Below are positions 5,398-11,633 of a DNA stretch of 11,633 nucleotides, in pieces. The stretch is from an uncultured Ruminococcus sp. (GTDB lineage: Bacteria > Bacillota > Clostridia > Oscillospirales > CAG-272). The position numbers and the translations under genes were made by a program. The notes under the pieces were generated by a model, which had not been told where the DNA came from, did no database searches, and saw only the letters and a program-made list of their open reading frames with translations. Positions within the stretch are counted from its first letter, which is position 1; every line of letters starts with the position of its first letter. The stretch lies in NCBI GenBank assembly GCA_902782785.1, contig CACZOH010000229.1, forward strand, positions 1 to 11,633. Reading direction: 5' to 3'.

Positions 5398-6942
5398 ATG
5401 AAAATAACAAAGATCAAAGCCGATAAAAACAGTATAATCATATACGCGGACTGCGACGGAAAAGCGACGGTAAGAGAATCGTCTCCCGCCGTGCAGGGCG
5501 GCATGACTTATTCGTTTTCCGGGTATGAATTCAAGGACGGACAAGCGGTCCTGCCGAGATTCAGCGGGGAACACGACGCGCTTTACTCGCGTTTCACGGT
5601 CTATCTGGGCACGGAGCGAGTCGAAGGGCAGCGCTACGTTTCCGAGATAAGCCCCGACTGCGCGGAAAACGATTCGCCGTATCCCGCGCATAAATACATA
5701 AAGGCGATAAACGCCTCGCCCGGAATGCAGAAAAAGATGTTCAACGTAGAGCAGGGACGCCCCGACGTGAGCCTGCCGGGACTTATGACGCTCATACCGG
5801 ACGACGATACCCTGGAATTTGAGCGCGAGGGCAAAAAGTATTATTTCAGGGGAGCGCCCGTGCGTCAGCTTGACGAATATATGAAAGCATACGGTCATTC
5901 CACCTTCATTCTCCTCAATTCCTCCAAGGGCTTCGGCAACCGCGGCGAGATGGCTCTGCTCGATATGTGTCTGCACCCGAAATACGATGAGGAAAACCCG
6001 AACGCCCTGATAAGCGCGTTCAATATGCGCTCGGAGGACGGCGTTGCGATATACGCCGCGTTCGTTGAATTCCTCGTCAGCCGCTATACGCGCTCCGACG
6101 GAAAATACGGCAGAGCCGCGGGCGCGATCATAGGCAACGAAATAGACCAGCAGGGCATATGGGGCAACGCGGGCGATATGACGTGCGCGGAATATATATC
6201 CGAGTATTCGGCCGCAATGAGGCTCGCCTGGCAGATAGGCAGAAAATACTGCAGTCATTTCAGAGTTTATATCTCGCTTACGAACAACTGGAGCATAGCG
6301 ACGCCCGGAAGTCCTCTGCGTTTTTACACCGCAAAGGAGTGTATCGAGCAGCTTGCGAAACAGACCGCGGAGCAGGGCGACTTTGACTGGCACGTCGCGT
6401 ATCATCCGTATCCGGAAAATCTTTTCTGGCCGGATTTCTGGCACGACAGAGCCGCGTTTTTCTCCGTCAACACGCCGCATATCTCCTTCCGCAATATGGA
6501 GGTGCTTGAAGCGTTTCTGTCGCAGAAGCGGTTTTTGTACAACGGCGAGCCGCGCCGCATAGTTTTCAGCGAGCAGGGCTTCAACTCCATGAACGGACCG
6601 CTCGAGCGTCATTCGGAGCTTGACGGCGAGGCGGGCGTAGTGCTCGCTTATATGAAAGCGAGGAATATGAAGACCGTGGATATGTTCACGCACCACAGCA
6701 GCGTGGACAACCCGGGCGAATTCGGTCTCAATCTCGGACTTATCCGCCACAACGGCGAGCCGAAGCCCGATTACTACGCTTTTATGGCGATGGATACGGA
6801 AAAGGAAAGCGAATACGTTGCAAAAGCGAGGGCGCGCATAGGAGAGGATCTGTTCGATTATCTGCTTCATCCCGAGATAACGGACGTTCCGAAGGATGAA
6901 AACGACAGCCTGACGAACAGCATACTTACAAACACGAACTGA
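5398..6942 (+). CDS. DUF5722-type TIM-barrel glycoside hydrolase-like protein
   Basis: This 514-residue protein resembles the uncharacterised DUF5722 family. The match rests on an IIGNE motif, then YISLTNNW, WHVAYHPYP, SEQGFNS and a closing segment in the same order. The layout suits a clan GH-A type (beta/alpha)8 barrel: E248 in GNE would be the acid/base after strand 4, E392 in FSEQG the nucleophile after strand 7, and H336 in the AYHPYP strand lines the pocket. Residues 1 to about 85 look like a beta-rich N-terminal domain and about 95-490 the barrel. Known DUF5722 proteins are often secreted, but this one has no signal peptide, so it is probably cytosolic. Substrate and even hydrolase activity are inference. 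The start has AAGGAGGA eight bases upstream. It is transcribed alone from a consensus promoter and closed by a long hairpin. The long open frame on the opposite strand (5260-6870) is its shadow. Confidence 0.87.
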   Translation: MKITKIKADKNSIIIYADCDGKATVRESSPAVQGGMTYSFSGYEFKDGQAVLPRFSGEHDALYSRFTVYLGTERVEGQRYVSEISPDCAENDSPYPAHKYIKAINASPGMQKKMFNVEQGRPDVSLPGLMTLIPDDDTLEFEREGKKYYFRGAPVRQLDEYMKAYGHSTFILLNSSKGFGNRGEMALLDMCLHPKYDEENPNALISAFNMRSEDGVAIYAAFVEFLVSRYTRSDGKYGRAAGAIIGNEIDQQGIWGNAGDMTCAEYISEYSAAMRLAWQIGRKYCSHFRVYISLTNNWSIATPGSPLRFYTAKECIEQLAKQTAEQGDFDWHVAYHPYPENLFWPDFWHDRAAFFSVNTPHISFRNMEVLEAFLSQKRFLYNGEPRRIVFSEQGFNSMNGPLERHSELDGEAGVVLAYMKARNMKTVDMFTHHSSVDNPGEFGLNLGLIRHNGEPKPDYYAFMAMDTEKESEYVAKARARIGEDLFDYLLHPEITDVPKDENDSLTNSILTNTN

Positions 6943-6953
6943 CAGAAAGATAA

Positions 6954-7002
6954 AAGCGCACGGGGCTTGCCGTGTACGGCAAGCCCCGTGCGCTTCCGTT
7001 TT
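6954..7002 (+). terminator. Very long hairpin terminator after the DUF5722 gene
   Basis: A perfect 19-bp, GC-rich stem (6954-6972 with 6977-6995) with the four-base loop TGTA, starting 11 bases after the stop. The T-run is weak and offset (TT, CCG, TTTT at 6999-7002). It probably terminates and also protects the mRNA end. The stem is preceded by AAA, so - strand function is less likely. Confidence 0.75.
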
Positions 7003-7064
7003 GCCGCGCGGTCCTCCGGATATATATCCGCATCCCGCCGCCCGCCGCGCGCGTTCAAAAACCT

Positions 7065-7107
7065 TTAACTATTATTCGAAATGTACTTAATAAAGATATG
7101 ATATTAT
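7065..7107 (+). promoter_or_regulatory. AT-rich promoter region of the three-gene cluster
   Basis: This AT-rich stretch lies 30-75 bases before the ATG at 7139. Candidate pairs are TTCGAA (7075-7080) with TATGAT (7097-7102, 16 bp), or TTAACT (7065-7070) with TAATAA (7088-7093, 17 bp). Neither is close to consensus, in contrast to the two full-consensus promoters just upstream. The exact boxes are uncertain; that a promoter is here follows from the terminator before it and the operon after it. Confidence 0.45.
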
Positions 7108-7138
7108 AAAAACGAACGATAAACGCCGGGAGGGAAAA

Positions 7139-7837
7139 ATGGGTATTCCGTCAAAAACAAAGATAATATCGCTTTTGCTTAAAATAACCGTCGCCGTCGC
7201 CGCGGCGGTCGGCGTGATATTGAGCGCGTACGCGGCAAGAGACACGTTCATGGGCGGGAACAGGGTGTTCATGTTTTTCACGATACAGTCAAACATAGCG
7301 ATAGCCCTGATCGCGGTCGTCGGCGCGGCGCTGCTTTTTGTCAAAAAACCGCCCTTGTCGGGCGTCTGGCCCGTTATCGTGTTCGTCGGCACGGTCTCGA
7401 TAACGCTGACGGGCGCGGTGTTTTGCTTTATCCTGGCGCCGACTCTCGGCGAATTTGCGTGGAAGCCGCAGAACGTACTGACGCACGTCGTCGTGCCGGT
7501 TTCCGCGATCGCGGACTTTTTCGTGTGCGGCGTCTTTTACGGGATAAAGAAGAAAAGCGTGATATTCGTGATACTGCCGCCCGGCGCGTACGCTCTGTAC
7601 GCCGGTATCGGCTACGCGGCGGGATGGGAATTTGCAGAGGGGATCAACTACCCGTATTTCTTCCTTAACTGGGGCAGTCCCGCGGGCGCTTTCGGTTTTT
7701 CGCGCGAGTCGCCTTTTATGGGCTGCGTATGGTGGATACTCCTTCTGCTCCTGTTCCTTATCGGCGTCGGCTTCGGTTATCTTGCGATCCTTGACGGAAT
7801 AAAAAAGAGAAAAAACGCGGCGAAAGAAAAGCAGTAA
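7139..7837 (+). CDS. Pr6Pr (FAR-17a/AIG1-like) six-segment membrane protein
   Basis: A 232-residue integral membrane protein with spans at about 10-31, 45-68, 77-100, 112-134, 141-162 and 195-218. It is the shorter paralogue of the gene at 3936: FFTIQSN opens span 2 (T48) and LTHVVVP lies in span 4 (H116), 68 residues apart against 72 in the other copy. In AIG1 and ADTRP a Thr and a His in comparable places were reported as essential for lipid ester hydrolysis, so an intramembrane hydrolase is conceivable; no activity is established for bacterial Pr6Pr proteins to my knowledge. After the last span only a short basic tail (KKRKNAAKEK) remains. The start has GGGAGGG (7128-7134) four bases upstream. 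It is first in a tight run, 29 bp before the CBM9-like gene, with no terminator between, suggesting co-expression with the two downstream genes. Confidence 0.82.
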   Translation: MGIPSKTKIISLLLKITVAVAAAVGVILSAYAARDTFMGGNRVFMFFTIQSNIAIALIAVVGAALLFVKKPPLSGVWPVIVFVGTVSITLTGAVFCFILAPTLGEFAWKPQNVLTHVVVPVSAIADFFVCGVFYGIKKKSVIFVILPPGAYALYAGIGYAAGWEFAEGINYPYFFLNWGSPAGAFGFSRESPFMGCVWWILLLLLFLIGVGFGYLAILDGIKKRKNAAKEKQ

Positions 7838-7866
7838 AACGTCCGTGATTTTGTGAGGGTATGATT

Positions 7867-8871
7867 ATGAAAAAGCTATTGATCACCGTACTTGTTTTGT
7901 CCTTTGCCCTGACCGTATCCGCATCCGCGAAAAAGTCGGAATACGGGCTTCAATATACGCCGGGCGTTGAGATAGACGGCGTTATGAGCGACGGCGAATG
8001 GGACGGCGCGGTAAAGATATCGCTCGACCGGGAAAACACGGGTATGTGGGCGAATTTCTATGACGAAAACAGCCGCCTGCCGCTTTACGCGTACTTTTTA
8101 TACGGCGACGAAGGGATATACGTCGCGGCCGATATATACGACAACGACGTAGATACGGAAAATATGCACGACTGCTTTGAGGTAGCGTTCAATCCGGACG
8201 GGCTTATACCGGACGGCGACAGTCTGGAGGGGCTTTTCTTCACGTTCTGGCTTGACGGCGACAAAATAGTCATGAAGCGTCACAACAGATTTGACGGCGA
8301 CCAGACGGGAGAATACGAGGACGGCGCGGTCTGCAGATATAAAACGACGGATCACGGCTACACGGTGGAAGCGCTCATAAAATGGGAGTGGCTCGCTCTG
8401 TCCGACCGCCCCGTATACAACAGAAAAACAAAGGAATACAAGACGGGCGTGCTCGACAAATTCGATCATGACGCCGACGGAGCGTACGTTAACGCAATAG
8501 TCTGCTATCTCAACGGAAACGGAGAGGACGACGCGCCGTACAGATGCGTTTACAGGACGGTCACGGAGCCGTCGCGCGCCGGCAATTTCTCTACCGCGAC
8601 GTACGATATAAAATTCACGTTTGAAGATAAACCGGAGCAGACGACCGCGGCGGAGACCGAAACCGTGACGGAGACGGAGACCGGAGCCGTGACGGAGGAG
8701 CAGACAAAGCTTGAAACGGAGAAAATAACGGAGACGGATACGGCAAGCGAGACGAGGGCGAAGAGAAGGAAAGCGGCTCTGGCGGTCGCGGTCATAATAT
8801 TTCTGATCGTTGCCGCGGTTACCGTCGTCACCGTGACGGTGCTGAAAAAGCGCAGACAGGAGAAGGTATGA
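7867..8871 (+). CDS. Membrane-anchored extracellular protein with CBM9-like domain
   Basis: A surface protein of 334 residues. Residues 1-21 form a signal peptide (KK, hydrophobic core, ASA cleavage site before K22). About 26-250 is a beta-sandwich with features of CBM9/DOMON-like carbohydrate-binding domains: the IDGVMSDGEWDGA opening (36-48) is typical, as are a YGDEGIYVAADIYD strand (79-92) and the later DCFEVAF (102-108). A Thr/Glu-rich stalk follows (about 254-296), then RAKRRK and a single membrane span (about 303-326) with a basic cytosolic end, KKRRQEK. It is therefore C-terminally anchored with the domain outside the cell. No LPXTG motif is present. Binding of a sugar polymer is inferred from the fold only. 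ATG 7867 is chosen because GAGGG (7855-7859) is seven bases away; ATG 7861, two codons earlier, would be one base from it. The stop overlaps the next start (ATGA). Confidence 0.85.
   Translation: MKKLLITVLVLSFALTVSASAKKSEYGLQYTPGVEIDGVMSDGEWDGAVKISLDRENTGMWANFYDENSRLPLYAYFLYGDEGIYVAADIYDNDVDTENMHDCFEVAFNPDGLIPDGDSLEGLFFTFWLDGDKIVMKRHNRFDGDQTGEYEDGAVCRYKTTDHGYTVEALIKWEWLALSDRPVYNRKTKEYKTGVLDKFDHDADGAYVNAIVCYLNGNGEDDAPYRCVYRTVTEPSRAGNFSTATYDIKFTFEDKPEQTTAAETETVTETETGAVTEEQTKLETEKITETDTASETRAKRRKAALAVAVIIFLIVAAVTVVTVTVLKKRRQEKV
8626..8754 (+). repeat. Low-complexity Thr/Glu stalk-coding repeat
   Basis: About 43 codons rich in Glu and Thr with short imperfect direct repeats around GAGAC(C/G)GA and GTGACGGAG. 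The protein repeats ET/TE pairs with occasional Val, Ala and Lys. It encodes the acidic spacer between the CBM9-like domain and the membrane span. Such repeats can vary in length between strains. Confidence 0.7.
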
Positions 8872-10448
8872 AAAAAGAGCTCGACTTAAAAGAACTGGCA
8901 AAAGAAGCGTTTGAGGAATGCTGTTCCGAAAAAACGACGGTGCGGTACGGCGTAAAGCGCGGGCGTCCGTTCTGGAACACGGAGTCAACGCAGTTTATGT
9001 ACGTTCCGGCGTTCCATTTCACGGCCGTGCGCGGCTGTCACCGCTACCGCTACGACGCGGAGGATGAAAACGGCGTTGTCCGTTCGTTTGAGGCAAGCGA
9101 CTGCTGCGCTCTTCTGACGCCGATATGGGCAGAGCTGCCCGAGGGCGTCGTAAAACTGAAGGTCACGGCGCTCAACCCGGACGGAAGCGATTACGCTTTG
9201 GTCGGCGCGCGCACGTTTTTCCGGCTTTCGCCGTTCCCGGGGGAAACGCCGCCGGCGGTACGCCCGTATAAGGAGAGCGCCGTAAAAGCGTACAGATACG
9301 CTATGTCGGCGGGATTTATAAGATACTGGCTCGAGCACAAAAAGCCGGATCCGTATTACGACCTGAACACGTACCCGAGCAAAATGATAAGCGCGCTCGT
9401 CTGCGCGATGATAACGTACGCGGATATCTGCCCCGAGGACGCGGGCGACGCGATGAAGGTCGCCGTCGCCGCCGCTGATTATCTGATCGGCATAACGCCG
9501 CGCGGAGACGATCCGATGGCTGACGTTCCGCCGACGTATAATCTCGATTTCTGCCCGGACCCCGAAAAATACGGCGTCATAACGCCGAACTGGCACGCCG
9601 CGGAGGCGCATAACGGCACGGTGATGATGATTTATCCCGCGAGAGCCGGTCTTATGTATCTTATGCTTGAAAAGGCGACGGGGGACAAAAAATATCTCGA
9701 CGAGGCGGTGAAGATAGGAAAATATTATTTGAAGACCGCCGAGCCGAACGGCAGCTGGTATCTCGTCCGCTCGTCAAAAACGGGAGAGCCGCTTACGGAA
9801 AACTACGTGGCGCCGATAGAGGTCGTCGTGCCGTTCTTATCGGGACTTTACGCGCGTACCGGCGACGAATGCTGGAGGAAGCTTTGCGAGGGCGCGGTGA
9901 AATACGTCTTTGAAACTCAGCTTTCAAGCTATAACTGGGAGGGACAGTTCGAGGACAGCCCGCTTTCGACCAATTACGTAAATCTGACGCATTACGCGCC
10001 CGTCGCTTTGGCGGTTTATCTCGCCGAAAACAAAAAGGACGAAAGCTCGCTCGAAACGGCGAAGGAGCTTATGAGGTTTGCGGAGGATCAGTTCGTCGTA
10101 TGGCGCCGCCCATACCCGTGGCGTCACGCCGCGCCCGACGGCAAAACGCCGTACGACACGTCGCTCTGGCATACGCCCGCCGCGCTTGAGCAGTACGGAT
10201 GGTACGTGCCGATAGACGCGTCAACGTCGGACCTTGCGCTCGGATTCCTCGCGCTTTATAAAGCGGGGTGCGGCGATCTGTATCTCGCAAAGGCGAGGGC
10301 TCTCACGGATCAGCTCACGCGCGTGCAGAAGCCCGACGGAAAGATCCCGACGCACTGGATGAACACGCCCGACGCGGAGGCGAATTTCTGGTTCAACTGT
10401 ATGTTTGAAAGCTGCAGGACACTTTCGATAATGGCGGATTACGAATAA
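8868..10448 (+). CDS. Six-hairpin (alpha/alpha)6-barrel glycosidase-like protein
   Basis: I cannot assign a named family. The 526-residue protein has no signal peptide and is probably cytosolic. Residues about 25-130 look like a beta-sandwich (FWNTESTQFMYVPAF near its start, LPEGVVKLKVTALNPDG near its end). From about 140 to the end there are repeated helical hairpins with Gly-rich turns: YLDEAVKIGKYYL, WRKLCEGAVKYVF, ETAKELMRFAEDQF and YLAKARALTDQL. Helix pairs joined by segments such as EPNGSWYL and VQKPDGKIP are typical of six-hairpin proteins (GH88/GH105, GH127-like, GlcNAc 2-epimerase and glucuronyl epimerase types). Candidate pocket residues are in TPNWHAAEAHNG (about 242-253) and DASTSD (about 447-452), but no catalytic pair can be named. 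The start overlaps the previous stop by ATGA with AGGAGA four bases upstream, implying translational coupling. It ends at a good terminator. Hydrolase, lyase and epimerase activities remain open. Confidence 0.8.
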   Translation: MKKELDLKELAKEAFEECCSEKTTVRYGVKRGRPFWNTESTQFMYVPAFHFTAVRGCHRYRYDAEDENGVVRSFEASDCCALLTPIWAELPEGVVKLKVTALNPDGSDYALVGARTFFRLSPFPGETPPAVRPYKESAVKAYRYAMSAGFIRYWLEHKKPDPYYDLNTYPSKMISALVCAMITYADICPEDAGDAMKVAVAAADYLIGITPRGDDPMADVPPTYNLDFCPDPEKYGVITPNWHAAEAHNGTVMMIYPARAGLMYLMLEKATGDKKYLDEAVKIGKYYLKTAEPNGSWYLVRSSKTGEPLTENYVAPIEVVVPFLSGLYARTGDECWRKLCEGAVKYVFETQLSSYNWEGQFEDSPLSTNYVNLTHYAPVALAVYLAENKKDESSLETAKELMRFAEDQFVVWRRPYPWRHAAPDGKTPYDTSLWHTPAALEQYGWYVPIDASTSDLALGFLALYKAGCGDLYLAKARALTDQLTRVQKPDGKIPTHWMNTPDAEANFWFNCMFESCRTLSIMADYE

Positions 10449-10456
10449 ACAAAAAG

Positions 10457-10501
10457 CAGGAGGGATGCTTGCGGCAGAGCAGGTGACCCTCCTGTTTTTT
10501 T
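10457..10501. terminator. Terminator shared by the six-hairpin gene and glgB
   Basis: An 8-bp stem (10457-10464 with 10487-10494) closes a loop that can itself form a 4-bp helix (10466-10469 with 10477-10480). Seven T follow on the + strand (10495-10501). Read on the - strand, the stem is followed by a base and five T (complement of 10451-10455), so it can also end the convergent glgB transcript. Confidence 0.88.
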
Positions 10502-10523
10502 GTTGAACGCGGTTTTGCCGTTT

Positions 10524-11633
10524 TTATTTTTCAAATCTGAATATCACCGCGGAAAGAGGCGCAAGGTCGACGGCGACGCTGTTATCGCAGCCGTCGCAGG
10601 GGATGCTCTCGCTTACCGCGGCGGGGCGGCCTGACGGGTAGGAGGCGAACGCCTCGACGTATTTTCCCGCCTCCGGCACGCCGAAACGGTAGTTGTTATG
10701 CGCCGACGCGGAGAAATTGAACGCGCAGACGAGGTATTTCCCGTCTCCCGAAAACCGCATGAAGACCGCGGTGTTGTGATCGGCGTCGTCCGCCTTTATC
10801 CATTTGAAGCCATCCCACGAAAGATCTCTTTCCCAAAGCTCGGGAGACGACAGATAAAAGTGATTGAGCGCCGCCGTGTAATTCTGCAGATCCCTGTGCT
10901 TTTCAAAATCCGTCATGAACCATTCAAGCGAGGCGTTGTTGTTCCACTCGCTGAACTGACCGTATTCAGCGCCCATGAAAAGGAGCTTTTTGCCGGGATG
11001 ACACATCATATAGGCGAGAAAACAGCGTATACTGTCGAATTTCTGATCGTAGCCGCCGAACATCTTGTTTATAAGCGAGCCCTTGCCGTGCACCACCTCG
11101 TCGTGCGATATTGAGAGGATATAATTTTCGGAGAACGCGTACATCAGGGAGAAGGTAATACAGTTATGCTCGTATTTTCTGTAAACGGGGTCTGTCCTTA
11201 CGTATCTGAGCATATCGTTCATCCAGCCCATGTTCCACTTGAAATTGAAGCCGAGACCGCCCGCGTAAACGGGCTTTGTGAGCATCGGCCAGTCCGACGA
11301 TTCCTCCGCTATCATAAACACGTCGGAGTGCTGTCGGAAGATTTCCGTATTCAGCTTTTTGAAAAAAGCTATCGCCTCGTAGTTTTTGTTCGAGCCGTCG
11401 TAAGCGGGCGTCCATTCGCCCGGCGCTCTGTCAAAATCGAGATAGAGCATGGCGGCGACGGCGTCCACGCGCAGACCGTCTATATGGTATTCGTTAAGCC
11501 AGTACAGCGCGTTTGACACGAGGAAGCACTGCACCTCCTCGCGCCCGACGTCGAAGAAGCGCGTGCCCCACACCTTGTGCTCTTTTCTGTCGTTTCCCTG
11601 ATATTCGTAGCACATGCCGCCGTCAAAATCGGC
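10524..11633 (-). CDS. glgB: 1,4-alpha-glucan branching enzyme, C-terminal part, 5' end cut by window
   Basis: Glycogen branching enzyme (EC 2.4.1.18, GH13 subfamily 9 type): it cuts an alpha-1,4-glucan chain and rejoins it as an alpha-1,6 branch in cytosolic glycogen synthesis. The frame is open to the right edge, so the Met at 11615 is internal; family members have roughly 620-750 residues and about half is visible. Counting from that Met: WGTRFFD (16-22), GLRVDAVAAMLY with nucleophile D51, GEW.P (66-70), FMIAEES with acid/base E104 (or E105), and ISHDEVVHGKGS with H171 and transition-state stabiliser D172. GAEYGQFSEWN and LEWF, typical of GlgB, follow. The C-terminal beta-domain (about 270-363) ends in VIFRF. 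All core residues seen are intact. No other glg gene is visible; partners, if any, would lie beyond the right edge. It shares a terminator with the six-hairpin gene. Confidence 0.95.
   Translation of the reverse strand, partial: ADFDGGMCYEYQGNDRKEHKVWGTRFFDVGREEVQCFLVSNALYWLNEYHIDGLRVDAVAAMLYLDFDRAPGEWTPAYDGSNKNYEAIAFFKKLNTEIFRQHSDVFMIAEESSDWPMLTKPVYAGGLGFNFKWNMGWMNDMLRYVRTDPVYRKYEHNCITFSLMYAFSENYILSISHDEVVHGKGSLINKMFGGYDQKFDSIRCFLAYMMCHPGKKLLFMGAEYGQFSEWNNNASLEWFMTDFEKHRDLQNYTAALNHFYLSSPELWERDLSWDGFKWIKADDADHNTAVFMRFSGDGKYLVCAFNFSASAHNNYRFGVPEAGKYVEAFASYPSGRPAAVSESIPCDGCDNSVAVDLAPLSAVIFRFEK

Noticed and set aside
5260..6870. Long 536-codon open frame on the - strand opposite the DUF5722 gene
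   Set aside because: It lies antisense to a gene with conserved motifs, promoter and AGGAGG. Its product is rich in Arg, Val and His with no domain, and it also runs across the DUF5722 promoter and the terminator of the 80-residue gene. Base composition explains it.
7017..7030. Palindrome CGGATATATATCCG as an operator
   Set aside because: A simple AT-alternating self-complementary stretch about 35 bp before the nearest candidate -35; no second copy, so chance is likely.
7861..7863. ATG 7861 as the start of the CBM9-like gene
   Set aside because: It is only one base from GAGGG; ATG 7867 has normal seven-base spacing and gives a standard MKK signal peptide.
8626..8754. Short repeats as a CRISPR or mobile-element repeat
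   Set aside because: They are in frame, imperfect and code for a Thr/Glu stalk before a membrane span; no spacer-repeat spacing exists.
8098..8988. 296-codon open frame on the - strand opposite the CBM9-like gene
   Set aside because: Arg-rich shadow of a gene with signal peptide, domain and anchor in the right order; no ribosome binding site and no domain.
8985..9611. 208-codon open frame on the - strand opposite the six-hairpin gene
   Set aside because: Arg-rich shadow without a ribosome binding site or domain.

Overview
The window looks like a chromosomal piece of a Gram-positive, anaerobe-type bacterium, most likely an uncultured gut or rumen Clostridia lineage. The grounds are strong AGGAGG-type ribosome binding sites, sigma-A promoters with near-consensus TTGACA/TATAAT boxes in AT-rich gaps, U-tract terminators, a lipobox lipoprotein, and several carbohydrate-active proteins of Clostridia type. 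I see no tRNA, rRNA, transposase, CRISPR array, phage gene or attachment site.

Layout, left to right. (1) The 3' part of a GH36 alpha-galactosidase-type gene (+, cut by the left edge) converges on a GH43 glycosidase gene (-, GTG start) across a shared hairpin. (2) A short divergent gap carries promoters for GH43 and for a small lipoprotein gene (+), which ends at a moderate terminator. (3) A histidine phosphatase gene (+) overlaps by 8 bp the end of a convergent six-segment membrane protein gene (-, Pr6Pr / FAR-17a-AIG1-like). (4) A divergent promoter region leads to a small 80-residue protein of unknown function (+), driven by a full-consensus promoter and closed by a terminator. (5) A DUF5722-type TIM-barrel hydrolase gene (+) has its own full-consensus promoter and ends at a 19-bp hairpin. 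(6) A compact three-gene run (+) follows: a second Pr6Pr-like membrane protein, a secreted membrane-anchored CBM9-like protein with a Thr/Glu stalk, and a six-hairpin (alpha/alpha)6-type protein whose start overlaps the preceding stop by ATGA. (7) The 3' part of glgB, the glycogen branching enzyme gene (-), is cut by the right edge.

Functionally the theme is carbohydrate handling. GH36, GH43 and the DUF5722 protein have no visible signal peptide in the parts seen, so they probably act on imported oligosaccharides. The CBM9-like protein would sit outside the membrane, and glgB belongs to storage polysaccharide synthesis. No transporter or transcription factor is in view, so no complete utilisation locus can be claimed. 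The best candidate for an undescribed system is the 7139-10448 cluster, together with the unusual presence of two Pr6Pr-like membrane proteins in about 4 kb. Its function cannot be read from sequence alone.
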